Shown piece by piece: positions 36,576 through 47,099 of a stretch of 64,000 nt of DNA. The notes under the pieces were generated by a model. The model was not told the origin of the DNA. It saw nothing but the letters and a program-made list of their open reading frames with translations, and did not search any database. The position numbers and the translations under genes are program-made. The stretch is from the NCBI RefSeq assembly GCF_018688495.1, contig NZ_CP061320.1:1088586-1152585 (forward strand). The letters are read 5' to 3'. Origin of the DNA: Polynucleobacter sp. Adler-ghost (GTDB taxonomy: Bacteria; Pseudomonadota; Gammaproteobacteria; Burkholderiales; Burkholderiaceae). The stretch's first letter is position 1. Each line of letters begins with the position of its first letter.

Positions 36576-37889
36576 TTACAGTGCTGCGCGACGGAAGTCA
36601 GACATCAGCTGAGCGATATAGACATTAAAACGTGTAGCCAAAGCACCATCAATCACACGATGATCGGCACTTAATGACAATGGGCAAATTAAGCGTGGCA
36701 CAAATTGCTTACCATCCCAAACTGGTTTCATGGCAGCTTTACTGACCCCTAAAATTGCTACCTCTGGCGCATTCACAATAGGTGAGAAATAAGTACCGCC
36801 AATACCACCTAAGGAAGAAATAGTGAAACTAGCGCCCTGCATTTGCTCGGGCTTCAGTTTTCCATCTCGCGCTAGCGCAGCTAACTCCGAAGTTTCACGA
36901 GCAAGCTCAAAGATACCTTTTTTATCTGCATCACGAATCACTGGCACCACTAAACCATTTGGCGTATCTGCGGCAAAGGCAATATTGAAATACTTTTTCA
37001 ATACCAAGTCGTCTCCATCAATAGAGCTATTGAACTCTGGGAATTTTTTGAGCGCAGCTACAGCAGCCTTCATTAAGAAAGCTAGCATCGTGATTTTGAG
37101 ACCCTGCTTTTCATTCTCTTTATTGGTCAGCACTCTAAATGCTTCGAGATCAGTAATGTCCGCATCCTCGTGATAAGTCACCGCAGGAATCATGACCCAG
37201 TTACGACCTAGGTTCGCAGCAGTTAGCTTCTTAATACGATTTAATGGCTGACGCTCCGTATCACCAAATTTAGAGAAATCCACTTTTGGCCAAGGAATGA
37301 GATTTAAGCCACCTAGGCTTCCAGTAGATGCATTAGATCCACCGCCAGCACCACCGCTCATTGCAGCCTTAACAAAAGCCTGAACATCCTCTTGGGTAAT
37401 TCTGCCTTTAGGGCCAGAACCTTTAACTAGATGAACTGTGACACCGAGTTCACGAGCAAATTTACGGACTGAAGGACTTGCGTGACTGGCTGTTGGATCT
37501 ACTTCAACTGGTGAATTGCTAACAGGAGGAGGTGCTGGAGCACGCACAATTGGTGGCTCTACTTTAGGGGCTAGTGCCGCAGCAGGTTCGGTTTTAACTG
37601 GTGCGGGAGCGGGAGCGGTTTGTGCAGCAGCTGGAGCTGCGACTGCGCCACTCTCTTCAAGCACCAGAACGATGGCACCCTCTGAAATAGAGTCACCCAC
37701 TTTAACCTTGACCTCTTTCACAAGACCGGAGTGTGAAGATGGAACGTCCATGGTTGCTTTATCTGATTCAAGAACAACAATAGACTGCTCTTTCTCAACA
37801 CGATCACCGGCTTTTACCAATACTTCGATGACGGGCACATCTTTGTAATCCCCAATATCTGGGACTTTAATATCAATTAGTTGGCTCAT
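36576..37889 (-). CDS. aceF: Dihydrolipoyllysine-residue acetyltransferase (E2 of pyruvate dehydrogenase)
   Basis: Core of the complex, moving acetyl groups to CoA. 437 residues: one lipoyl domain (about 5-78; lysine in ESDKATMDVP), a long Ala/Pro linker, the peripheral subunit-binding domain (about 135-170; ASPSVRKFARELGV, GPKGRITQEDV) and the catalytic domain with the active-site LSADHRVIDGA near the end. Only one lipoyl domain is present, against three in E. coli. It lies 15 bases after aceE. Confidence 0.97.
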   Translation of the reverse strand: MSQLIDIKVPDIGDYKDVPVIEVLVKAGDRVEKEQSIVVLESDKATMDVPSSHSGLVKEVKVKVGDSISEGAIVLVLEESGAVAAPAAAQTAPAPAPVKTEPAAALAPKVEPPIVRAPAPPPVSNSPVEVDPTASHASPSVRKFARELGVTVHLVKGSGPKGRITQEDVQAFVKAAMSGGAGGGSNASTGSLGGLNLIPWPKVDFSKFGDTERQPLNRIKKLTAANLGRNWVMIPAVTYHEDADITDLEAFRVLTNKENEKQGLKITMLAFLMKAAVAALKKFPEFNSSIDGDDLVLKKYFNIAFAADTPNGLVVPVIRDADKKGIFELARETSELAALARDGKLKPEQMQGASFTISSLGGIGGTYFSPIVNAPEVAILGVSKAAMKPVWDGKQFVPRLICPLSLSADHRVIDGALATRFNVYIAQLMSDFRRAAL

Positions 37890-37904
37890 AGTATCTGTCT
37901 CTGA

Positions 37905-40601
37905 TCAAACCGTCATTGGGTTTGGTTTAGTGGTATCGATGCCGTACTTCTTAATCGCTTCAGCTAGCATTTGGCGATCCAATTGGCCAGCGTCAACCAA
38001 AGAGCGCAAGGCTGTGAGAACGACCCAACGACGATCTACTTCAAAGAAATCGCGTAATTTTTCACGAGTATCGGAACGTCCAAAACCATCTGTTCCAAGT
38101 ACCTCAAAGCGACGGCCTAAATGCTGAATGGCTGGACGAATTTGCTCGGCAAATAAACGCACGTAATCAGTAGCAGCGATGATTGGACCCGCAGTATTTT
38201 TGAGGCACTGCTCTACATGAGATAAAGCAGGTGCAGCAGTTGGATTTAGAAGGTTATTACGATGAACCGTATTCCAATTACGACCTAGCTCAGTAAAGCT
38301 TGGGCAACCCCACAAATCAGAAGCGACACCCCAATCTGTATGCAAGATTTCAGCAGCCTCAATCACTTCACGGAAAATCGTACCTGAACCTAAGAGCTGT
38401 ACGCGCAATTTCGCATTAGCATCGCCAACCGACTTGAGCTTATACATGCCCTTAATAATGTCTTGCTCTGCACCCTTTGGCATAGCTGGATGAGCATAAT
38501 TCTCATTCATCAAAGTGATGTAGTAATAGACATCCTCTTGTTCAGCCAGCATGCGGCGCATACCATCTTGAATTACTACGGCTACCTCAAAAGAGAATGA
38601 AGGGTCGTAGCTAATGCAGTTAGGAATTGAGGCGCTCCATACTTGACTGTGACCATCCTCGTGCTGAAGACCTTCACCATTTAAAGTAGTTCTACCGGCA
38701 GTACCGCCCAATAAGAATCCTCGGCTACGCATATCACCAGCAGCCCAACATAGGTCACCGATGCGCTGGAAACCGAACATGGAATAGAAGATATAGAAAG
38801 GTAACATCGGTACGCCATGGGTTGAGTATGAAGTAGCAGCAGCGATCCAGTCGCACATACCACCCGCTTCATTAATGCCCTCTTGCAAAATCTGGCCAGT
38901 CTTATCCTCTTTATAGAACATCAATTGGTCATGGTCTTCTGGGGTGTAAAGCTGACCTAGCTGATTCCAAATACCTAATTGACGGAACATGCCTTCCATA
39001 CCAAAAGTGCGTGACTCATCTGGAACAATGGGAACAACCCGCTTACCTAACACCTTGTCGCGCACAATCGTATTGAGTATGCGAACAAAAGCCATCGTTG
39101 TAGAAATCTCACGGCCATCGGTAGTTGCTTCTAGTAATGGTGCAAATACCTCAAGCGCAGGGACAGGCAAGCTCTCAGCCTTCATCCGACGTTGTGGCAA
39201 GTAGCCGCCCAACTCTTGACGGCGAGCTTTCATGTACTCAAGCTCTGGACTTCCTTCAGCAAATTTTACTAAAGGCATTTCATCTAGCTGCTCATCTTTT
39301 ACAGGAATCTCAAAACGATCGCGGAAGCGACGCACGTCATCCGCATTCATCTTCTTCGCTTGGTGCGCAATATTCATCGCCTCACCAGAGCCACCCATAC
39401 CGTAACCTTTAATCGTGTGGGCCAAAATAACGGTTGGCTGATCCTTGTGATTTACGGCTGAATGAAAAGCTGCAAATACTTTATGGGGATCGTGGCCACC
39501 GCGATTGAGTTGCCAAATCTCGTCATCACTCCAGTCGCTGACCAATGCCTTTAATTCAGGAGTATTGAAAACGATTTCGCGCACGTAGGCACCACTCTTG
39601 GCTTTCATTGTCTGGTATTCACCATCGACGATCTGACCAAGACGCTGCATCAAGATGCCTTTTTTGTCGCGAGCGAACAAGGCATCCCAATGACCTCCCC
39701 AAACTACCTTAATTACATTCCAACCAGCGCCACGGAACTCCCCTTCGAGCTCTTGAATAATTTTGCCGTTGCCGCGCACTGGACCATCAAGACGTTGCAA
39801 GTTGCAGTTCACTACGAAAATCAGGTTGTCTAATTTCTCACGGCCTGCCATACCAATAGCGCCGAGTGATTCTGGTTCATCAGTTTCACCATCGCCGAGG
39901 AAGGCCCAAACTTTTCTACCTTCCGCTTGAATAAATCCACGATCCTGCATATAGCGCATAAAGCGCGCTTGATAAATAGCCATAATGGGGCCAAGACCCA
40001 TCGATACTGTTGGGAATTGCCAGAAATCGGGCATCAACCAAGGATGTGGATAACTAGAAATACCTTTGCCGCCTACTTCTTGACGGAAGTTATTCAGCTG
40101 TTCATCTGACAAACGACCAAGCATGTAGGCTCTGGCATACACGCCTGGGGCGGAATGTCCTTGAACAAATATGAGATCGCCACCATGCTCCGGAGATGGG
40201 GCATGCCAGAAATGGTTAAAGCCAACGTCATATAGCGTTGCCGCTGACTGGAAAGAAGAAATATGGCCGCCAACGTTGGTATCTTTATTAGCGCGTAACA
40301 CCATAGCCATCGCATTCCAACGCGTGTAGGAACGGATGCGGTGTTCGACATTTTGATCGCCTGGTAGACGTGCCTGTTGCTCTACAGGGATTGTGTTGAT
40401 GTAGGGGGTTTCTGCATGAAAGGCTTGATTTACTCCATTGACTCGAGCATGAGAAATTTGCTGATCAATTAAATAGGCAGCACGCTCTGGACCCTCATTC
40501 CGAATAACACCATCAAGAGCCTGCAACCACTCTTGGGTTTCACCTGGATCCGCATCTTGTTTTCCTGCGCTACCCAAAATTTGTTCTGGAACCGCTGCCA
40601 T
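37905..40601 (-). CDS. aceE: Pyruvate dehydrogenase E1 component, homodimeric
   Basis: Thiamine diphosphate-dependent decarboxylation of pyruvate and acetylation of lipoyl groups. 898 residues, the homodimeric type. The TPP motif runs from FLGDGETDEPES to NCNLQRLDG; the N-terminal HISSFQSAATLYDVGFNHFW and the C-terminal GTDGFGRSDTREKLR are conserved. First gene of the operon; the 201-bp gap to the divergent sensor kinase holds its promoter, AT-rich and without a clear consensus. No PdhR-type site was recognised. Confidence 0.97.
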   Translation of the reverse strand: MAAVPEQILGSAGKQDADPGETQEWLQALDGVIRNEGPERAAYLIDQQISHARVNGVNQAFHAETPYINTIPVEQQARLPGDQNVEHRIRSYTRWNAMAMVLRANKDTNVGGHISSFQSAATLYDVGFNHFWHAPSPEHGGDLIFVQGHSAPGVYARAYMLGRLSDEQLNNFRQEVGGKGISSYPHPWLMPDFWQFPTVSMGLGPIMAIYQARFMRYMQDRGFIQAEGRKVWAFLGDGETDEPESLGAIGMAGREKLDNLIFVVNCNLQRLDGPVRGNGKIIQELEGEFRGAGWNVIKVVWGGHWDALFARDKKGILMQRLGQIVDGEYQTMKAKSGAYVREIVFNTPELKALVSDWSDDEIWQLNRGGHDPHKVFAAFHSAVNHKDQPTVILAHTIKGYGMGGSGEAMNIAHQAKKMNADDVRRFRDRFEIPVKDEQLDEMPLVKFAEGSPELEYMKARRQELGGYLPQRRMKAESLPVPALEVFAPLLEATTDGREISTTMAFVRILNTIVRDKVLGKRVVPIVPDESRTFGMEGMFRQLGIWNQLGQLYTPEDHDQLMFYKEDKTGQILQEGINEAGGMCDWIAAATSYSTHGVPMLPFYIFYSMFGFQRIGDLCWAAGDMRSRGFLLGGTAGRTTLNGEGLQHEDGHSQVWSASIPNCISYDPSFSFEVAVVIQDGMRRMLAEQEDVYYYITLMNENYAHPAMPKGAEQDIIKGMYKLKSVGDANAKLRVQLLGSGTIFREVIEAAEILHTDWGVASDLWGCPSFTELGRNWNTVHRNNLLNPTAAPALSHVEQCLKNTAGPIIAATDYVRLFAEQIRPAIQHLGRRFEVLGTDGFGRSDTREKLRDFFEVDRRWVVLTALRSLVDAGQLDRQMLAEAIKKYGIDTTKPNPMTV

Positions 40602-40802
40602 AAACTGCCTCCATTAATTACATCGATCTTATTGATTCACTCTATAGGCAATATTCTAGGAAGGTCTATGGGTGTAAACAAGCAATTTTCCACATAATGA
40701 TAATATTTCTCACTATATGATATTTTGTTGCATCGCACTCAAGTGAGAAAAAAGGTAGCTTGGCTAAGAATGCCTATCTGTAGGGCAAAATAAGCCAATT
40801 AC

Positions 40803-43337
40803 ATGAAAAAAATAGCATTTTCAATCTGGCAACTAAAGCCTGTGCAATGGCTCCGTCGAATACGGGGATTTAAGCTTGTCTACACGCCATTAATAGCCAT
40901 TGTGCTGTTTACGGTTGTTATGGGAGTCATTATGGGCACCCTACAACTACAAGAAAAGAGCCAGCAAGAAGCTGCACTATTTAGAGAGCTCTCTTTTGCA
41001 AAGCAACGCATCCAATTACGTTTTGCAAACAATACGGATGTGTTGCAATCTATTGGACGGGATTATGTCAGCGCTGGAGATTCCGCAAAGTTAAAAGAGA
41101 ACGTGATTATTCAAGCAGAAAATCTTTTGCAAAGTAATCATGAAATAGCGCAAATTGCCTGGATCAATGAATCTGATCAGCGCCTGTGGAAAATTCCTTC
41201 GGATAACTTAAAAACGGACTGGTTCAATAAAGCAAATAATGCGATACCAATAAACCAAGCTCTGAAAAAAACGCTCGAACTCAGCACTGCAACAAATAGA
41301 CCTGCATTTAGTCAGTTCATTACTATTGAAGTTCCAAGTGACGAAGTAGTGTCAAAAGAAATCCGCAACGTGTTTTGGCAAGCTGTTCCACAGATGTCTG
41401 GCAGTGAAATTAAAGGCATGGTGGCTGTGCTCTATACAACACAGGGTCTACTTGAAATGATCCCTGGCGAGCTCAAGAGCCAGTATCGATTTACTTTAAT
41501 TACAGATGAGGAAAAGATACTAGCAATCTCATCTGATAAAAATACACCAAAACGTGCATTTAGCAATCAAACTAGTTTGGATATTGGGGTTCTCAGTCCA
41601 AACCTGAGTCTGCGCATTGACACCTACCCGCCAGCCACGAATTTAACTTTTAGGATGTTAATAGGCGTAGTGTTGGGTTTGAGTGCATTTGTGATTTGGA
41701 GTTTATGGTCCGTTCTTAAACAAATGCAAGTTAGGCAAGAGGCCGAAGCTAATCTTCGGGCAGAAACCAATTTCCGTAGTGCGATGGAAAATTCCACTCC
41801 AGTGGGAATCCGTGCGCACGACATGAATCGAGTGATTACTTATGTGAATCCGGCATTTTGCGAGATGACTGGGTGGTCTGCAGAAGAGCTCATCGGACTG
41901 AGCCCCCCTTTTGCCTTCTGGCCCGAAGGGCAGAAAAATGAGCTGACTGACAAAATGAATAAGGCGCTCAAAATTGCGCTGAGCGATGAAAGGAAAATTG
42001 GGATTGAGGGCTCCATTCTCCACAGAGATGGATCAGTCATTCAGACGCGTACATTTATTGCCCCTCTAGTAAATGAAAAGGGTCAGCAAACTGGCTGGGT
42101 AACTTCATTAATTGATATCTCAGAACCTAAAAAAATTCGAGAAGAATTAGCGGCATCACAAGAGCGATTTGTTGCCGTTCTGGAAGGGCTTGATGCAGCC
42201 GTATCAGTGGTGTCGAATGAGAATGGTGAACTATTATTCGCAAATCGCTTCTATCGTGAGCGCTTTGGTAATACCGCCAAGGGTCATTTTGAATTAGCGG
42301 GTAGCGATATCAATGAAAATATCATGCAAAGTCTGCCTAATAACTCTAGTGATAAGACAGCTGAAGTCATTACACCGCCACCACCCTACCACGAAACTGA
42401 ATCAGAAGAAATTCAATTACTAGATGAGGCATCGGGCATATCAAAATGGTATGAAGTTCGCAGACGTAATGTCCCATGGGTGGATGGTCACTTGGCACAA
42501 TTATTAATTGCCACAGATATTACGCTTCGCGTCGAAGCGGATGACTTGGCTAGACAACAAGAAGAGCGGATGCAATTTACTAGCCGCTTAACAACGATGG
42601 GTGAAATGGCCTCTTCTTTAGCCCATGAATTAAATCAACCGCTTGCAGCAATTTCGAACTATTGCATGGGTGTAGTAAAGCGCTTACAGGGTCATCTTGA
42701 CCCTGCCTTACAAAAAGACATTCTTCCGGCGCTAGAAAAGGCATCCGATCAGGCTCATCGCGCTGGCACGATCATTCAGCGTATTAAAGGCTTTGTAAAA
42801 CGGAGTGAACCGCAAAGAAAGTCTTGCGATATCGCTGAAATTATTCATGATGCTGTTGGGTTGGTGGAAATTGAAGCCCATCGCCATCGCTTGAGCATTA
42901 GCACTGAAATTGCTGAAAAACTCCCTGCGGTCGACTTGGATCCAGTCTTAATTCTGCAGGTCTTGGTTAATCTCCTGAAAAACTCTTTGGATAGCCTGAG
43001 GGAGGTTTACCCCCTTTCCTCGCGCTGGTCGGCTCCTCCTGTGCAGATTTCAGCAGATTTAGACACCAGCACCTTCCCCGCCATGTTGCGCATTCAGGTG
43101 AAGGATGCGGGTGGCGGAATTGCAAAATCAGTGATTGAACGCATGTTTGAGCCCTTTTTCAGCACCAAAAGTGATGGTATGGGCATGGGTCTGAACATTT
43201 GCAGATCTGTGATTGAATCCCATCAGGGTCGTCTTTGGGCAACAAATCTGATGGATGCCGAACATACAAAGTTGTCTGGCTGCACCTTTACAATACTATT
43301 ACCCCTAGAGTCTCCGGGCTCTCAGGATAGTATTTAA
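40803..43337 (+). CDS. Membrane sensor histidine kinase with two PAS domains
   Basis: 844 residues. Two membrane helices (about 27-48 and 285-305) enclose an extracytoplasmic sensor domain of some 230 residues. Two PAS domains follow (about 325-450 and 455-585), then HisKA with the phosphorylated H608 in SSLAHELNQPLAAIS and the ATPase domain (LVNLLKNSLDSL, DAGGGIAKSVIERMFEPFFS, GMGMGLNICRSVIESHQG). The kinase core is of the FixL/TtrS/DctB kind. No haem-PAS signature is claimed. It is paired with the response regulator 37 bases downstream; the stimulus is unknown. Confidence 0.9.
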   Translation: MKKIAFSIWQLKPVQWLRRIRGFKLVYTPLIAIVLFTVVMGVIMGTLQLQEKSQQEAALFRELSFAKQRIQLRFANNTDVLQSIGRDYVSAGDSAKLKENVIIQAENLLQSNHEIAQIAWINESDQRLWKIPSDNLKTDWFNKANNAIPINQALKKTLELSTATNRPAFSQFITIEVPSDEVVSKEIRNVFWQAVPQMSGSEIKGMVAVLYTTQGLLEMIPGELKSQYRFTLITDEEKILAISSDKNTPKRAFSNQTSLDIGVLSPNLSLRIDTYPPATNLTFRMLIGVVLGLSAFVIWSLWSVLKQMQVRQEAEANLRAETNFRSAMENSTPVGIRAHDMNRVITYVNPAFCEMTGWSAEELIGLSPPFAFWPEGQKNELTDKMNKALKIALSDERKIGIEGSILHRDGSVIQTRTFIAPLVNEKGQQTGWVTSLIDISEPKKIREELAASQERFVAVLEGLDAAVSVVSNENGELLFANRFYRERFGNTAKGHFELAGSDINENIMQSLPNNSSDKTAEVITPPPPYHETESEEIQLLDEASGISKWYEVRRRNVPWVDGHLAQLLIATDITLRVEADDLARQQEERMQFTSRLTTMGEMASSLAHELNQPLAAISNYCMGVVKRLQGHLDPALQKDILPALEKASDQAHRAGTIIQRIKGFVKRSEPQRKSCDIAEIIHDAVGLVEIEAHRHRLSISTEIAEKLPAVDLDPVLILQVLVNLLKNSLDSLREVYPLSSRWSAPPVQISADLDTSTFPAMLRIQVKDAGGGIAKSVIERMFEPFFSTKSDGMGMGLNICRSVIESHQGRLWATNLMDAEHTKLSGCTFTILLPLESPGSQDSI

Positions 43338-43374
43338 TTGACGTATTTTTTTAGGTTTATCTGCGAGAGCTAAT

Positions 43375-44022
43375 ATGAATATCAGTGCTGCCACCAAACC
43401 CAATCAAGCTGAAGTAGTTTATGTTGTAGATGACGACGAGGCAGTTCGCGACTCCCTTACTTGGCTGCTTGAAAGTAATGGCTATGTAGTTCGCTGCCAT
43501 GCAAGTGCTGAACGTTTCTTGCAGTCACTCCAAAGCACCGATAAATCAACCATCTCTTGCGCCATCCTAGATGTCCGCATGTCTGGTATGTCTGGCCTTG
43601 AATTACAAGAGCGCCTCATTAGTGAAAACCTACCCATGCCAGTTGCTTTCATTACTGGTCACGGAGATGTATCGATGGCAGTTTCCACCATGAAGCGTGG
43701 AGCGGTGGACTTTATCGAAAAACCATTTAAAGAAAATGATCTCTGTGGCTTAGTAGATCGAATGCTTGGAAAAGCTCGGATTGATTACTCCCAAGCCAGT
43801 CAGCGTAAGGTAACCCAGAGCCTCTTGAGCAAACTCACTGGGCGTGAGCGCCAAGTGCTTGAACGTATCGTAGCCGGTCGATTGAATAAACAAATCGCAG
43901 ATGATCTAAGTATCTCAATCAAAACTGTCGAGGCTCATCGCGCGAACATCATGGAAAAGCTCAACGTCAATACTGTTGCTGATCTTCTGCGTCTTGCTCT
44001 CTCTGATCCACAACCCAATTAA
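43375..44022 (+). CDS. FixJ/NarL-type response regulator
   Basis: 215 residues. Receiver domain with [20 protein letters not shown], phospho-acceptor D66 ([12 protein letters not shown]), T in [12 protein letters not shown], and K in EKPFKEND; then a LuxR-type HTH ([36 protein letters not shown]). This is the FixJ/TtrR subgroup. Cognate of the preceding kinase; folD starts six bases downstream, so the pair may be cotranscribed with folD. Confidence 0.94.
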   Translation: MNISAATKPNQAEVVYVVDDDEAVRDSLTWLLESNGYVVRCHASAERFLQSLQSTDKSTISCAILDVRMSGMSGLELQERLISENLPMPVAFITGHGDVSMAVSTMKRGAVDFIEKPFKENDLCGLVDRMLGKARIDYSQASQRKVTQSLLSKLTGRERQVLERIVAGRLNKQIADDLSISIKTVEAHRANIMEKLNVNTVADLLRLALSDPQPN

Positions 44023-44027
44023 TTTTT

Positions 44028-44885
44028 ATGCCTGCACAGTTACTTGATGGCGTTGCGCTATCCAAAAAATTACGTACTGAAATTGCTGCACGTGGTGCAA
44101 TCGTTACCGCTAAAGGTGTTAGACCAGGTTTAGCAGTGATTGTTGTTGGCGAAAATCCCGCCAGCCAGGTTTATGTCAGAAACAAAGTAAAAGCATGTGA
44201 AGATGTTGGCTTCCATTCTGTGCTTGAGCGCTACTCCGTCGAGCTAGGCGAAGAAGAATTGTTAGCTCGTATTGCTACTCTTAATGCTGATCCAGCAATT
44301 CACGGAATCTTGGTTCAACTACCGCTTCCTGAACATATTGCAGCCGAGCGCGTTCTTGAAGCCATTGCACCAGCAAAAGATGTGGATGGGTTTCACGTAG
44401 CTAATGCTGGCGCCTTAATGGTGGGCCAACCAGAATTCAAGCCATGCACCCCTTATGGCTGCATGAAAATACTGGAGAGTATTGAATATCCCATCCGTGG
44501 TGCACGTGCGGTGATCGTGGGTGCTTCCAATATAGTTGGCAAACCAATGGCGATGCTCTTGTTGCAAGCAGGTGCAACAGTCACAATTTGCAATAGCAAG
44601 ACTCGTGACTTGGCGCATCATACTAAGGATGCTGATATTTTGGTGGTTGCTACCGGCAAGCCAAAAATGATTACCGGCGATATGGTCAAAAATGGCGCTG
44701 TAGTCATTGATGTGGGCATTAATCGCATGCCCGATGGAAAACTCTGTGGCGACGTCGATTTTGATGCCGTTCAATATGTTGCCGGCTGGATCACTCCTGT
44801 ACCAGGTGGAGTAGGCCCCATGACCATCACTATGCTCCTAATGAACACTCTAGAGGCAGCGGAAAAAGCAGCAAAACTGACCTAA
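44028..44885 (+). CDS. folD: Bifunctional methylenetetrahydrofolate dehydrogenase/cyclohydrolase
   Basis: Interconverts methylene-, methenyl- and formyl-tetrahydrofolate, supplying one-carbon units. Conserved [18 protein letters not shown] with the catalytic lysine, [21 protein letters not shown], and the NADP motif [15 protein letters not shown]-terminal [15 protein letters not shown]. 285 residues. It follows the response regulator by six bases, and prlC starts 71 bases later. Confidence 0.97.
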   Translation: MPAQLLDGVALSKKLRTEIAARGAIVTAKGVRPGLAVIVVGENPASQVYVRNKVKACEDVGFHSVLERYSVELGEEELLARIATLNADPAIHGILVQLPLPEHIAAERVLEAIAPAKDVDGFHVANAGALMVGQPEFKPCTPYGCMKILESIEYPIRGARAVIVGASNIVGKPMAMLLLQAGATVTICNSKTRDLAHHTKDADILVVATGKPKMITGDMVKNGAVVIDVGINRMPDGKLCGDVDFDAVQYVAGWITPVPGGVGPMTITMLLMNTLEAAEKAAKLT

Positions 44886-44956
44886 TAGACCTCTTCACAC
44901 GAGGCCGTTTTAGCACCTGATTAGCAAAAGTTGCTGTCGTCCATTAAGCTATAGGG

Positions 44957-47089
44957 ATGACTAAACCAACGACATCAAAGCCCTCTCCCGAGCTCCAACA
45001 AAATCCACTCATTGCATTCGGAAGAGGCATTTGCGCCTATTCTGAGGTTAAGCCATCCGACATTGCCCCAGCAATCGACTTCCTTCTGCAGCGGGCGCAA
45101 TCTGCGGTAGATCATGCAGTGAACCTGGCCACTCCAGCAAACTGGAATGATTTGGTAGAGCCTCTCGAGGATGCCACTGAATCGTTAAGTAGATCTTGGG
45201 GGGTGATTTCTCATCTCAATAGTGTTGCCGATACTCCTGAACTTAGAGCAGCGTATGGGGAGATGATGCCTAAAGTTACGGCCTTCTTTTCAAGCTTGGG
45301 ACAAAATCTCGCGCTTTATGAAAAGTTTAAGGCCCTGAGTCAAGGTAGTGACTTTTCAAAACTCAATTCGGCCCAGAAGAAAGTGATTGAAAACTCATTA
45401 AGAGACTTCCGTCTTGGTGGCGCAGAGCTGAGTGATGCTGATAAACCCCGCTTTGCGAAGATACAAGATGAGCAAGCCTTGTTAGGAAAGGCTTTCTCCG
45501 ATCATGTGTTAGATGCCACCGATGGATTTATTCATCTCATTACAGATCAGGTTGATTTAGCTGGCTTACCTGAGGATGCCATTGCCGCTGCAGCCGATCT
45601 TGCTCAGCAGAAGAATCTTCAAGGCTGGGCATTTTCACTACACTTCCCTTCTTATTACCCAGTAATGCAGTATTCCGAGAACCGATCCCTGCGTCGCCTA
45701 ATGTATGAGGCCTACGTAACTCGAGCTTCTGAGCTAGGCCCTCAATACTCTAAAGGCAAACTCGATTGGGATAATACGCAAAACATGCTTGAGCAGTTAA
45801 AGCTACGTGATGAAGAAGCACGTATGCTGGGTTTTAAAAACTTTGCTGCCCTGAGCTTAGCCCCAAAAATGGCAAGTAGTGCTGAGGAAGTCGATACCTT
45901 CTTAACGAATTTTGCTCAAAAGGCAAAACCTTTTGCACTAAAGGATTGGCAAGAACTTTCTTTATTTGCCAAGACTGAGCTATCCATTCATGATGGATTA
46001 GAACCTTGGGATATTGCCTATGCTTCTGAGAGATTGAAGCAAGAGCGCTATTCCTTCTCTGAGAATGAGTTGAAACAATACTTTCCTTTGCCCAAAGTGT
46101 TGGAGGGCTTATTTGGCGTAATTCAAACTTTGTTTGGTGTGAAGATTCAAAAGGCTGATCTGCCAACTTGGCACGCAGATGTGCAGTCCTTCTCCGTCAA
46201 AAATGCGGCTGATAATATGGTGGCCTATTTTTACCTTGATCCCTATGCAAGGTCAGGTAAACGTGGTGGAGCTTGGATGGATGATGCACGTGGTCGACGT
46301 GAATTACCCAATGGAGAAATCCAGATACCAGTAGCATATCTAGTCTGTAACTTTGCTCCACCTGTAAAAGTAAATGGCGTATTACGCCAACCGACAATCA
46401 CTCATGATGATGTGATCACACTCTTTCATGAGAGTGGTCATGGCCTGCATCACCTTTTAACGCAAGTCAGTGCATTAGGCGTATCGGGTATCAATGGTGT
46501 TGAGTGGGATGCAGTAGAGCTACCAAGCCAGTTTATGGAAAACTTCTGCTGGGAATGGGAGGTCTTGGAAAAAATGACAGCGCATGCTGAAACTGGAAAG
46601 CCACTGCCTCGCGAATTATTTGAAAAAATACTGGCTGCCAAGAATTTTCAAAATGGCTATATGACATTGCGCCAAGTTGTGATGTCGCTAACTGATTGGC
46701 GCCTACATGCTAGTTTTGATCCAAAAAACTCTCAAGGTCACGCCGTGCTAGATCTGTCTAGAAATATTGCAGATCAATTTAATGTCATACCGCAACCACC
46801 CATCTCTCGATGGATAAATACCTTTAGCCATATTTTTGCTGGTGGCTATGCTGCTGGTTATTACAGCTATAAATGGGCTGAAGTTCTTTCTGCTGATGTC
46901 TACTCTGCTTTTGAAGAAGCGGCAAAACTAACTGGTAGCGTCCTTGATGAAAAAACAGGTATACGCTATCGCCAAGAGATTCTGGAGGTGGGTGGTAGCC
47001 GCCCTGCTGCCGAATCATTTAAGGCATTCAGGGGTCGCGAGCCTAGTATCGATGCCCTACTTCGTCACGGCGGCCTCGTGACTCAATGA
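44957..47089 (+). CDS. prlC: Oligopeptidase A (M3 family zinc metallopeptidase)
   Basis: Cytoplasmic endopeptidase that degrades short peptides such as cleaved signal peptides. The zinc site HExxH is in TLFHESGHGLHHLL, and the third ligand region is WDAVELPSQFMENFCW. 710 residues, close to E. coli PrlC (680). Start ATG 44957 has TAGGG upstream. It is convergent with xthA, with 10 bp between stops and no obvious terminator. Confidence 0.94.
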   Translation: MTKPTTSKPSPELQQNPLIAFGRGICAYSEVKPSDIAPAIDFLLQRAQSAVDHAVNLATPANWNDLVEPLEDATESLSRSWGVISHLNSVADTPELRAAYGEMMPKVTAFFSSLGQNLALYEKFKALSQGSDFSKLNSAQKKVIENSLRDFRLGGAELSDADKPRFAKIQDEQALLGKAFSDHVLDATDGFIHLITDQVDLAGLPEDAIAAAADLAQQKNLQGWAFSLHFPSYYPVMQYSENRSLRRLMYEAYVTRASELGPQYSKGKLDWDNTQNMLEQLKLRDEEARMLGFKNFAALSLAPKMASSAEEVDTFLTNFAQKAKPFALKDWQELSLFAKTELSIHDGLEPWDIAYASERLKQERYSFSENELKQYFPLPKVLEGLFGVIQTLFGVKIQKADLPTWHADVQSFSVKNAADNMVAYFYLDPYARSGKRGGAWMDDARGRRELPNGEIQIPVAYLVCNFAPPVKVNGVLRQPTITHDDVITLFHESGHGLHHLLTQVSALGVSGINGVEWDAVELPSQFMENFCWEWEVLEKMTAHAETGKPLPRELFEKILAAKNFQNGYMTLRQVVMSLTDWRLHASFDPKNSQGHAVLDLSRNIADQFNVIPQPPISRWINTFSHIFAGGYAAGYYSYKWAEVLSADVYSAFEEAAKLTGSVLDEKTGIRYRQEILEVGGSRPAAESFKAFRGREPSIDALLRHGGLVTQ

Positions 47090-47099
47090 AGGCGATGAT

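Noticed and set aside
40803..43337. Kinase as an oxygen-sensing FixL
   Set aside because: The PAS domains show no recognisable haem-binding histidine context, and the protein has a large extracytoplasmic sensor domain unlike simple FixL.
44886..44905. Hairpin after folD as a terminator
   Set aside because: Only about four clean base pairs and a short T-run; not convincing.
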